Source: Lanius collurio
Taxonomy: Eukaryota > Chordata > Aves > Passeriformes > Laniidae
Reading direction: 5' to 3'
DNA length: 64,000 nt
Assembly: GCA_020086605.1 (NCBI GenBank)
Contig: JACBWW010000016.1
Coordinates: 8,130,329-8,194,328, forward strand
Shown here: one piece after another, positions 25,701 through 37,283 of the stretch
Numbering within the stretch: position 1 is the stretch's first letter
How the letters are laid out: each line of letters starts with the position of its first letter
Translations under genes and position numbers: made by a program
The notes under the pieces: generated by a model
The model's input: the letters and a program-made list of their open reading frames with translations, nothing else
Told to the model about the DNA's origin: nothing
Databases searched by the model: none

Positions 25701-28700
25701 GTTTTATGCCAGTGTTTGATAAAGTTACCTAGCAGTGTATTAACTAGTCTCTTCACTGCCTGCACGAGAGTTTTCAGGACTAGGTTCAGATTTATTTAAA
25801 TTTTGCCTCAGCTCATAGTAAACTTAGTTTGTTGGGAATCTTGCTCTTTACAGCAGGCCAAATCTGAATACATGCCCACTTGATGACCATTCTAATACTA
25901 AATGGCAAATTCTTCTCAGAGCATAGATTTTATGTTCCCTGGTTTCATGTTTCAAATGTTTATGCCTTCCTCAATTATTTATTATTTTCTGCCTTATTAT
26001 TATAGGAAAGGACAGAGCTTGCCTACCTGACCACAAGAGAAAGCTATTTGTAGCTGCAGCATTCACATATTCGAGTTCTGCGCTTCCCTTTAGAATATTT
26101 CATGTATGACGTAAACCTAATCAAACCTTTATGCCTTCTAGCAGGTGACCTCTGCATGAACTAAAGAGCTGAAATATTATTTAATCATGCTGCATACCAC
26201 TTTTTACAGTGCTATGAGAGACATTAGTTTGGTTGGCTAGGAACAACTAAGATAAAATATTTTTTTCTGTCAGGGGTAAAAAGACATTTTTATTAGTGAA
26301 CGCTTTACATATACCAGTGCTGTTGATAAATAAATCCTTCCAGTCAATGTATCCTAGAAGTTTACTAAAGGTAAATATGCAGTTTCCTATTTTTCACTTG
26401 GACTGTTTAAGCCCAGTTAGTACTGGAACAAATAATTTGTTGATTTGAACTGCCAATCTGTGCATCAACCTTTCAGGCCAACTATTATTAACCTTTATTC
26501 TGACAATCAAAGAAAATCATCTGATTTAAATGCCTTTAATATTGCATTAAAATCAATAGCTATAAATACTCATTGCTAAAGTTTTAACAGACCCATCACA
26601 ATGAAACAAAAGGAGATTTTTCCCTATCATATAAGGTAATCATAAATATATAAAAAGCCTTATACATAATTGTAAAAGTTGAAAGTTTTCTAACAGAGAT
26701 ACTTCTTCTGATTGCTTTGATTAACATTTTTAAATTAAAAAGAAGTGAAACAAACCCCAAACATTCAGAATAAGGAAAAGCATTATGATGCACCACCCAC
26801 ACAGAGAGAGGAATCAGTTTTCAAAAAACAATCAGTTATTTTCCTCTTTGTGCTGGGGAGAAAACAAAAAGCTTTTCTGTGGTCTGAAAAAGGAGTAATT
26901 ACAAAGCTGACTGAAGGCAGCCACCAACCTTTCAAGTCTCATTTGTGCTTCATCTTGACATCCCTCTAATTGTTGTTCTTACTCCCAACACAAATATGTG
27001 TTTTGTACTTCTCTGTACTGGTCAATCAAAAATCTCCAGCTCATTTTTGACCTTGTCCACACAGGGGTGTTCGGTCATGAGGGGCAGCACTATCACAGGA
27101 GGGATGTAGGAGTGCCCTGCTGCTAATAAGATGTCCAAAGAGGATCTCCCACACAGCACTTTGATAAATGTATTCTTGAGTTTGGATGCTGACCTGTGCT
27201 AAAATTGGCAGCTTTTAGATTAGGTGTGTTAAAACCCATTGGAGTGGGTTCTTTTTGTTTGGCTTACTTTTGTCTTTTTTTTGTCATACATTAAGCATCA
27301 TTCATTTGTGCAGGTCCAGTAGAGTACTACAATAAAGAAACACTCTAACAAGTTATTGTTCCCAGTTTTTTTTTTTAACAAAGTGAGGTGATCAAAGGTT
27401 ATTTGTCTTGTGCTTTTAACATCTTTCAAAGGTTCTAATTAAAGAGCTGACGTAGGGAGGAATAGTTATTGTGATGCTAGTAAGAAGGAGAGTAAGAAAG
27501 AAAAGGGAGAAAGGCAACTGCTAAAACTGAAAAATTTCATTAAATTCTAATTCTGTAGAATCCCTGTATGTGTCTTGTAAGGTTTATTTTGTTAAGTGTT
27601 TTTAAATTTCAAGGTTTGGGGGTTTTTTTATGTGCACCTATTTGTTCTTTCAGTTTTTCAAAGTAGTCTGAGAAGAGCCTGTGACTGCTTTGAGAAGTAG
27701 GAGCCCCAGTGCCTTCTTGGCTTTTCTCAGTGCCCACTGTTATCTCTCTCAGTATAGATAGGGTCTCAGAGTTTTGACTTCTCAGTTCAGCCATGGCCAA
27801 AACCCAGACCTAATCCAGAGTGACTTGATTTTGCCCAACGACACATTGATATCACTGGAAGAAAAGGAGAATCTCAATTAGGCTCCCCCAAGTGGAACTT
27901 GCAGTGACAGATCTGAAGGAGCAGCTGATCAAATTTTGACACCTTGCTTGCAGCTTTACTTTAAATTAATAAAGTCCAAACATCTAGGAATGGAGCTAGG
28001 TGCCAGGAGTTTTTTAGTTCTTATAACTTACCACAGGAAAAAAAAAGTTCAATCAGGTCTCTCAGTTCTTGCTTAGATTTTTACTTTGGCAAAAACATCT
28101 ATGAATTAGGAGTCATTACCCTCTATAAATTTTGGGGTTTTTTTAATTAAATTTAAAGATAAAAATGTATTCTTAATGCGGTCTTCAAGTGGTAATGTTT
28201 TTGTCTAATTGAAAAGGCTGTAACCAAAAGAATGAATGTAGTCTACAAAAACTAATGGGAATTTTCCAAGCTGTACTTCTACATCTTAATGTGCAGTATT
28301 TTGTAAGCAAAAATGTTCTTGTTTCACTAGTAGGACATGCTTAGTTATATAAGCCATATGATATCTTTCCAGTTAAAAAATATTACAATTTTTATTCAAA
28401 TTATAAAGAGAACATTTTGCTATGTAGAAACAACACAAATGTCTTAATTAACTCAGTAGACTTGTTTCAAAAGACTTTTTTAAAGAAAGGCACATTTTAC
28501 AGTTTGTAAGAGAGTAGAAAATAAGCATGTCCTTGAATCAAATCAGTGAACAATAGTCACAGTGCATATTGTTGCTATGGTAGTTTAGTTAAATGGTAAC
28601 TATGTAGAATTTTCTTAATTTTTCTCATCTGAATCTCTGATCTTTTAGAAATGCTTCCAAAAACCCTACCTCTACAACGTCCCTTCATATTGAAAAGACC

Positions 28701-31700
28701 TCTTGTTTCAAAGTGCAAGTTAATTAATAAAAGCTGAAGGCTCAAATGGGATGAAACATTTTTATTCTCCTGGAACAAAATATGACATTATTCGTGGTCG
28801 CATGTTTTGAACTTTTATCTTGAATGGGATTTTCCTGTACCATTTTATTGAAGATATTTCATGAGATTTTGGGAGTTTGGGTTGGGTTTTTTTGCTAAAG
28901 TAGTACACTTTGGATCCCATGCCAAAAAGCAATGCAGTATTGACTGGAAAAGAGCCCTGAATTCACATACTATCATTATCTCTAAAAGTTTGTTTTGTGG
29001 CATTGGTATCACATAATGATCATCATGGATTCTTGCTGGAGGGATAAGCTCTCAACCAGTGGCTACATTTTTGTGAAGCTGACCAGGCTAACCCAAAGCC
29101 TCTGATGTAATTTAGGCAGATTTTTATAAATTTTTCCTAATATATATAGATAGCTTCACATACACCCATGAAAACCATTATTCCTGCCTTAGGTTAAACT
29201 GCTTCATTTCTTTCTTTTTGACAGCTGCGGTCAATAGATGTTGACCAAAAGCTGTCAAATTTCCTGAGAAATGAGGAAGAATTTTTTACACCAGATGAGA
29301 AGCAGAGAGTTATTCATCTTCTGTCCTGGGAAATCTTTCCATTATTTTGACAGGCTTTAAACAAATTGTTAGCTTTAATTAAGTTTGAAATGGGACAAAT
29401 GCACAACCTTTCTGGGATGTAAGAAGGTGGTAAAATTAGCCATGAGTTTTGGCAATGATGACTCTTGTTACAGTGATTGACTATAATTCTGTATTTAGGT
29501 ACTGTCAAAATTTTGTGTAGGTTTAGAGAGAGCATTTTATGAAGACAATGTTGGGCCTCTCATAAGAGGAGGGAGAAAAGATAGCTGTGGAAAGGATAAA
29601 TAGTAAAATACGCATATATATGTATAAAAGGGGTGAAGGCTACAGATACTGATTTGCAATGCTTTAAGCTAGAATTCCCAGCTTAATACTTTTACTTTTT
29701 CTTCATATTTTAATGAATTGAAAAACAGTAGTTCTTCATGCACAGAGTTTGGTTTTTACTGTTGGTAGGGTTGGAGGGGGGGGGGTTGTTTTTAAGTTAT
29801 GATTTTCTAATGGTTTTCTGGACAAGAAATACTGGATAGACAAACTAACAGCTTATCAGGCTAGTACATCCTCATTTCATTTATGGGATCTCTGCAAAAG
29901 GGGCAGATCCACAGGTACACATCGAGCCAGTGGAGTGGACTGAATCTGTGAGGAGTCTCTAGAAATGATCATTACTCACTTTCTAAACCTGCTCCAAATG
30001 CATCCTGTCCCTGCCTTCCCACACTGCAGGTTGTGGCAGGTAGTGCTGCTGTAATGTTCAGAGGGAGTGTAGGGTGGACCTGCTGCATGGAGGTTACCTG
30101 CAGACAGGCAAAGATTCTCTTCTCCTTTCTTGCTTTTCAGGTGAAGGTGCACTTGAGTCCTCTTGGGCCTTCAGGCAGCAATTTGACTGAGGATAGGTTT
30201 AACTCTCCCCTAGCAGACTACTGTTGAACGAAACAGTAAAGTGAGAGTAGTACATGTATTAAATTTAACAGCTGAGCCTTGCAAATTTTCTCCTAAATAC
30301 ACTTTTCTATGCTGCATCATTCTTGTAATCATAAAAGTACTCCCTCCTCTTCCCATGTATATGGATAGTAGTTTGAAAAATGTATCTACTGCTCAGAATG
30401 AGGAACTTAACTGTAGAATATTTTTTAATCTAAAAAATTTCTCCAGTGCTAATAGATACAACCAGAATACAAGATTTCTTTCTGAAAAACCAGTACAGAA
30501 AGAAAATCTGCCATGAGAAGAATGCTCTGATGAGCATATTGGTGCCACTTGCCTACTCTCGCCTAGCTGTATATAAGAAGTCCCAAGTCAGCTTCATGTG
30601 TGCTAAATTAATAAAAAGACAAAATAATTCCTCTCTAACTTAGTATCAGCATTTATAATTGAAAAAATGCTTACATAATGCATTATTTAGCCATAAAATT
30701 CATAGGCAAGAGATATATATGAGAATAGTCTTGTGGCCATCAAAGGCTTGAGATGTATGAGGAAGATTAGGCTTACTCTTGCATTAAATATGATAAAGTA
30801 TTTTAATTTCTGAAACTTTGTTGTTTAGGTTGTTGTAGTCAGTGATAGATGACATTTAAAGACTTTACCTGCAAGGTCTTACTGCATCTTGCAACACCTT
30901 TTTGTGCCATCATCACAGTCAGGATAATGGACCAACACAAATCATCAGTGTGGTGATAAATCCAATAGTCTATGTAATGAAGCCTGTATACATATGTAAA
31001 GTCAGGATTTTGTCTGAGAAAAGTTGCATTTTCATTCTTTCCACAAATGTATGAGTCCCTGTCCTGAACTTAGTGAGACAGAACTGCCACCATTATTTAG
31101 GGACAGCCTGAAGATTGCAGGATTTGGTCTATTTTCTGTAGTACTAATTAGACAAGATCAACTAATTTGCTCTACTGAATGTTAACCTTTCTTATGAAGT
31201 TCTTGGGGAAAACTTTGTAACAGGTTGGGGTTTTTTATTACATCTTTCAGACTGCTATTTGTATTCTTTATATATGCACACATGTATATGTATGTGCACT
31301 CACACATATGTGCTTCCCGATGCTTCACACATATGTTTGCATAGTTTACAAACGAGTGTTAGTTACCCTAAAGTGGTTGTAATTCTATCTTTTCCATTAT
31401 TCAAATTCTCTGAAAAGCTATTTAAATCCAAATATTAAAAATATTCCTGTTGTTAATTTGGAAAGTATCTCATGGTTTAAGGTAGTCCAGACAATCAAGT
31501 GCAGTTTTGTGCCAGACAAACCTTTTCAGGTCCTTATTCAAATGACTTTTGCAAAACTGGACACCAAAGCAAGGTGAGTTGTAGGAGGTGCACCTCAGGC
31601 TGTCTCTCCTCTCTCCATTTATTAAACAGGTGTAATAGTAATTCTCTGCCTCAGAGAGGTGTTCTGAATACAGTGTAAAGATTGTGCAGTAACAGAATAG

Positions 31701-32213
31701 TGCAAAAATGAGGGCCCTGCAAGAACACTGAAAAGAGGTCACAATAAAAATTTCCAAAAATCTGCAGCCAGACATTTCTGTGGTAATCTCATCATGGTTT
31801 TGTTTCTTTCCATGAAACACAAGGAGAGGTGACCAACTCTACACCCAGCATTTTCACGCTTCTTTTTAAACATGCAGGATTGTATCTGCCTTGGGGCTGA
31901 AAGGACAGGGGATTCATCTCATTACTGATGCCAAATGCAATCAGTAGACAACTTGCTGCTTTAATTTCTGAGGACTTATAGTTATGGTTGTAGTTAGGCT
32001 TATCATGTGATCATTTAGAAAAAAAGGGTGAATAGTTGTTTTTCCTCTAGTATATCTACCCATTGGCAATGAGTAGTTAGGATTAAAAGCTTCATCTAGC
32101 CCAAGGCTATAATGAATATTCAGGAAAAATGATTCTGTGCTGTTGCTTAGGGAAGTAAAAAGACAACCCCTGTAACATTCAAATCTCCTGTGCCTTTGGA
32201 ATAAACAAGCAGT

Positions 32214-32305
32214 ATTTGATTAACAGGAAGACCGAAGACACGCTGATGTACAGCTTATAATTTGATTAACAGGAAGACCGAAGACACGCTGATGTACAGC
32301 TTATA
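32214..32305. repeat. Perfect 46-bp tandem duplication
   Basis: The 46-bp unit at 32214-32259, starting ATTTGATTAACAGGAAGACC, is followed directly by an identical copy at 32260-32305. No difference between the copies was found, which points to a recent duplication, or to an assembly artefact that would need reads to exclude. It lies deep in intron 16 with no known feature nearby. Confidence 0.93.
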
Positions 32306-32656
32306 CCAAAGGAGACTTTATATGGTATTAAATTACCAACAGATTCCTGTAGGTACAGTGCATGAATCAATATTATGTTTTAGCTGATGGTAATTTTGCT
32401 AAGCTTTTATTTAGATGGGGTTTGTTTAAAAAAAAAATTAAAATACAGCAGATAAACAAAGTATGCTAGCAATAGATGTTACAGTCCACTGGAGCATTTG
32501 TTCATTCTTCTGGGTTGACACACAGTGCAAAACTATGCTGCACATTCTGGTACAATCACACTGTATCATTATTAATGAGAGAACCAACAAACCCAGTTAT
32601 GTGTAATGAAAGAAGGTAATTTTTAGCAACATGGTAGACTCTGAACCAAAAGCATT

Positions 32657-32708
32657 ACAATCCTGTACTAAATTAAGCAGAATAATATTTTATTTAGTAC
32701 AGGATTGT
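32657..32708. repeat. Short perfect hairpin, 17-bp stem
   Basis: ACAATCCTGTACTAAAT at 32657-32673 is exactly complementary in reverse to ATTTAGTACAGGATTGT at 32692-32708, with an 18-nt A/T-rich loop. Single occurrence in the window. It is too short to be a typical microRNA precursor, and no family was recognised. Confidence 0.85.
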
Positions 32709-33907
32709 TGATTTTGTGAATACAAATGCCCAGCTGTTTTTACAGCTATTAACATTTTACACACCAAGTCTTTTAGAAAATATTTCTTAACTATGCAGGC
32801 TTCGTCAACCACTTTATCAATAATATAAGCTGCAGGCACTTTCATAAGCTTAGAATGGGGTGAAAAAAGATATTTGTGTTGTATTAGCAGTGACAGTATA
32901 TTTTATAATGTGATTTACAGGCCTCAAGGTTCATTCTTTCACAAGTTTTATGCTCATCCTTGAATATTTTATAAATCCAAGAAAGAATGGGTAAAAGCAA
33001 TTTGTAAATTGGAGTCAGTCTTTCAGAAACCCGAGTAGGTGGGAGGTCCTCAGTCAAATAAATTAGGCAAAATGAAGCCTGTACATAACCTCTTCAAAAC
33101 TAGTTTTTGGTATTGTGCTACTCGCTTTATTAAATTTCCATCTGAGTTTAAAACTTTTGAATGGTACAAATTAGTATTCTCAGAAATCTGAAGTTTTGAA
33201 CTGCATTTCTTTAGTCGGTGATTGCATTTAGAAGTGAATTCTCTATTTTTAATCACTTTAGGATTTCTCAAAATTGCATTCTTATGTGACCTCTGCAAGT
33301 TGGTCTTAGTCCAAAGGCAAGCAAGCTTCTATAGAGAGATTGTGCACCAGCCAGTGAACTTCCCATGCATTATACAAATGTAGTTTATTCATTTCCTATG
33401 AAAATTTTCTGTCCAGTTACATCAGTATCTTCTGGTTTCATCCATCTAATTGCTCAGAATGCCTTTTTCCAAGTCCTCAGTGCAAATATAGAATTATGAA
33501 ATTTATAAATTAACAAATAACTTCTCTTAATGATCTAAAGAAGAAAACATGAATTTAAAAAAAATACCTAAAACCAGGTGAGGATATTACTCCTCTTTGA
33601 GAATACATTAATAGTCAGGAGAGCATAAAAGCTCTGGTATTCTCAGGCAGTCAGTTCATGCCAGAAGTCCCTCTGGCAGCAGGGACACGTGGGCTGTGAC
33701 CCCTGGGCACCCCCAGTGTCGCTGCTGTGAGGGGACAGGATGGGCTGAGGTCACTCTGATGTTCACTCCTGCACCAGGAGAACTCTGGGCACGAGGGGCT
33801 GGAGGTAGAGCAAGGAGGAGGAGGGTGGAAGAATGGATCATCTGGATGTTCCAGCACAACTCCACTGTAGGACTCACACTGTAAAGGGAAGCAGCGAGAT
33901 GGATCAC

Positions 33908-33923
33908 GTGTGTGTGTGTGTGT
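33908..33923. repeat. (GT)8 microsatellite
   Basis: Eight uninterrupted GT units follow the sequence ggatcac. A short simple repeat, likely polymorphic in length. Confidence 0.9.
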
Positions 33924-36175
33924 CTTGGGGTGTGGCACAAGGGTAAACTGAATTTTTTTTAAAGTTAGCCAGCATTATCTCCATATGATATTTACTTCAT
34001 GTGCAAATTAATTGGATGAAACATTATGGGGAAAAAAACTAATCTTTAGAAATACCCATTTCAGTTCAGAATTTTCAAATTTAATAGGAATTCTATTTTT
34101 TTTTTGCATAAAATTAATCACCTTTCCAATTTCTATCAGTAATTGTCTCACTATGCAACAGCCATGTTTTAACTTTTGTTTCATTTTTTCAGTGTTTCCT
34201 CATTAAACATTCCTTTTTTTCTTGGAATATTAAATGAAATAGTATGAAAGATTTTACCTCCTTCACTTGAATTTTAAAATTCTTTTCCTATTAATTTACC
34301 AGTGATTTTATGGGTACCAAAAATGGGCAATTTTCCAAGGCTGATACAAGTGATCCTTTCAAAAGGGCTTTGTCTAATCACGTGCTGTGCAGTCACATAT
34401 TTAAACTGTTTACTAGCATGAGAAATAGAAGACTATTCCACTGCATTCATTGCATTAATCTTAGTGTGTGAGTAGAACTGATTGAAAATAAAGATCTTCA
34501 CTTACTTTCAGGGAAAAAAAAAAGTCAATTATTATTTATTATGAAAGACAAACTAGTTAAATTGTCTTAGGTAGGATGAAAATTGGGGTTTTATGAAAGA
34601 CATCTCCCAGCAAGTTATTCAGTGTGGATTAAAGTAATTGTATTTTTTAAGGCATTAGTGTGTGCTGGAGTAAGAATTTTTATGGCAGCACTGTAAGCAC
34701 AACGAAGTCAGCATAATGAGTTATGTGGTGCCAACGTCCTGAACATTATCACAAGGATTTCTAAGGAGAAGAATTAACATAAAGGATATACAATTCATGT
34801 CTTCTAGAGGGTCTCTCATTTCTGCATTGGGCCTCAAGGAAATTCAAAACAGAAATGAAAGTCAAAGCTGCAACTACTTTCATACTGCCAGTGCAGGGTT
34901 CATACATATTTCATGGCAGCTGCATGGGCGGGGAGATCACCGTTTTTATTGGGATGCCAGAGCTAAGTCTCAGGATTTTACTATTCATGTCAAGCACTGT
35001 GTACTTTCTAGGAACACAGCCTGGGGGGGGTTTGTTTGTATTTAACCATTGGTGTAAAAAGGAAAAACAACAAGGGGATATTTCCTGTGTGTTCACTATA
35101 CTGGCAACCTTGGTGTCTTCTGGATTGTTTTAAATTAATTTTCATTTAATCTCATCCCATGCTCAGTTACTACACAGCAATGCAGCTTTCTGAGTTTTTA
35201 CAATATCCAAATGGGAGAAGATTATTCATATATGACAGATTTAATTATCTGAGAGAATGATAAAGACTTAGTAAATGTAAATAGTTGCTGCTATACCAAT
35301 TAGCCTACCCACAGGTAATACTTGTACTAAATCTTGTAATGGCACCTTTCAGTTTTTAACCAGAACATGCAGCACATTCTACATGCATCAGTATTGCAAA
35401 TTTTAAGGTATTTGTTGAAGAGCATTATCAATTACCAACAGAAAAATAAAACAAGAGTTACATTGAAGAGGAGCCCTTGTATGTGCCAGATGCAGGTCTT
35501 AGTTCCACTGAGCTGTCCTCAGTGGAAAAGGGTAGTTGATTACTGTCTACAGGGGATGTATTCCATAAGGGAAGTAAATGACTGGAAATCAGGAAAAGCC
35601 AACACTTGACGATTTCGATTTCTGGCTTTAACAGAGAAGATTTTGATCTTTCATTTACACCGTGGCCATCCCAAGTTATTCTCAGAGTTCAGAAATGCTG
35701 AATTGCATTCTGATAGCCCTGCAACCTCGATTCATCCTTGTTTTTCTGATCAAGGCATGATCAGACAATGCTTCAGGTTCGCATTATTTTATAGGATACT
35801 GCTTGTTTTTAATGTACCTTACATAGAGTGAGTCATTAAAACTGAAAAGTAATTTTTAAAATAAATGGGTAAAATAGTGTCTGTCATCCAAAATGGTATT
35901 TTCCTCTCTCTGGGAAGGGAACATTTTGTGAAATCTTTATCTTCTGGAAAAAAAAAAAATCCTTTTTTTTCCCATTGAACAGCCTTTTTGTAGGGGATTT
36001 GCAGTTACTTGATGTTTCTGAAATAAGTTAACTAATGAGATGAAGTTCAGTCTGATGTGCAATTTCACAAAATGGTAGTATAGCCACTTCAAAAAAAGTT
36101 TTCTATTTCCTTAATATACCTTTTGTTCATATTACTTTTAATTATGTTCTATATTTATCTGGCCTATTTGAACAG

Positions 36176-36296
36176 GATCCAGAGCTGGTACGGAACATCT
36201 GTCGCTGGGTTAGACAAGCTGTTCACATTCCTTTCTTTGCCAAACTGACCCCAAATGTCACTGATATTGTGAAAATTGGAATGGCTGCACAGGAAG
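36176..36296 (+). CDS. DPYD: DPYD exon 17 (codons 687-727, first base)
   Basis: This 121-bp exon starts in phase 0 after ttgaacag and ends in phase 1 (a lone G of a glycine codon) before a consensus gtgagt donor. The translation starts [16 protein letters not shown] and continues [15 protein letters not shown]. The lysine of FAKLTPN is codon 709 in human numbering, a conserved FMN-contacting lysine in the dihydroorotate-dehydrogenase-like barrel. The end of the exon reads KIGMAAQEG, where the human protein, as I recall it, has SIARAAKEG, so this surface stretch is more variable than the core. The split glycine is completed by GC at the start of the next exon, only 867 bp downstream. Length and phase match human exon 17 (c.2059-2179). 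Confidence 0.97.
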
Positions 36297-37163
36297 GTGA
36301 GTGACTCCAGTGCACAAGTTGTGCAGATTGCTAATTTGCTGGATGGGGTAAGATAGGAATTTTGCTGGAGTAACAGATAACAACAGAAACTAATATGAAA
36401 ATATTTTGTTTGATGTATTTAGAATAAGCAGAGTAATCAAAGGTTTCCTAATTTTGGCCATGCATCTAGAGCAAAGCAATATATGAAGAGAACCGTGTTA
36501 GACTGTTAACAATAAATTGTATATGTTTTTGTGTGTTTCTTTGAATGCTCTTATTTCTGTTATATTTATGTGTTTACCATACCACTATCCCCTATTCTCA
36601 TATTTAGTAATGAAAATGATGTGTGTGTTCTGAGAAAACAAAAAAACATCATTTGAAGTTATATATATTTTTTTTTTCTTTAGAGCTTAAAATACAACAT
36701 GGCAGCAAATAAGTTTGCAAGTAGGTGTCCATCACTTAGTACCATGGTAATTGTTTCTTTGTCACATTGCTTCTTTTGTCTTGCTGCACAGAAGCTTGGA
36801 GGAGGTGGCTGCTTTGTTGGGGTACCTTCAGGTGTTGAGCAACCACTGTAGCAGGTTCTGTCCCACACAGCTGGAGGGCAGAGATCTGCCTGTCAGCCCC
36901 AGCCTTTGCACACGCTGTCTTATAGCCCTTACAGCTCTTTCAGCTGATGCAGCCTGCCTTGAAGCTAGTGCTGAATTTATTAGCCCTGGATTGGTAATAA
37001 GGACCTTTCTGTGCATCCCCTTGCAGTTTGTTGCTTTTGCTCTCCAGCTGTTTATTTGAATTTCTAGTTATTTCAGAATGTCACAGGTTTTCTATTGTAT
37101 TTTATCCTCTCTTGTTCATATACACATGATTTAACAAAAAGCAACTGACCTTTCCTTTCACAG
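36297..37163 (+). other. DPYD: DPYD intron 17
   Basis: This 867-bp intron is the shortest in the window. It starts gtgagt and ends in a good pyrimidine tract, tttcctttcacag. I see no repeat or RNA gene in it. Short open frames on both strands near 36680-37060 have no recognisable protein similarity and do not cross a splice signal in frame. Confidence 0.94.
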
Positions 37164-37283
37164 GCGGCGCAGATGGGGTTACAGCCACCAACACTGTGTC
37201 AGGACTGATGGGACTGAAAGCAGACAGCACACCTTGGCCAGCAGTTGGTCGAGGGCTGAGGACCACATATGGTGGCATGTCAG
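37164..37283 (+). CDS. DPYD: DPYD exon 18, substrate-binding segment (codons 727-767)
   Basis: This 120-bp exon has phase 1 on both sides, a clean pyrimidine tract ending ttcacag and a gtaggt donor. It reads [19 protein letters not shown], then [10 protein letters not shown] and TTYGGMSG. The asparagine of TNTV is codon 736, a known contact of the pyrimidine ring, and the next residue is Thr737. Codon 732 is valine and codon 760 is threonine, the same as the human reference at two positions where human coding variants are known (V732I and T760I). Codons 756-758 read RGL here against IAK in the human protein as I remember it. The last base is the first base of the glycine-767 codon, completed by exon 19 across a 23.5-kb intron. 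Length and phases equal human exon 18. Confidence 0.97.

Noticed and set aside
31470..31820. 116-codon minus-strand frame with an AATAAA-containing stretch, considered as a solo LTR or retroelement piece
   Set aside because: I could not find LTR ends, a primer-binding site, a target duplication or a protein motif, so the assignment would be a guess.
33650..33890. GC-rich stretch with open frames on both strands
   Set aside because: Few CpGs, no recognised protein and no repeat family. Left as unassigned intron.
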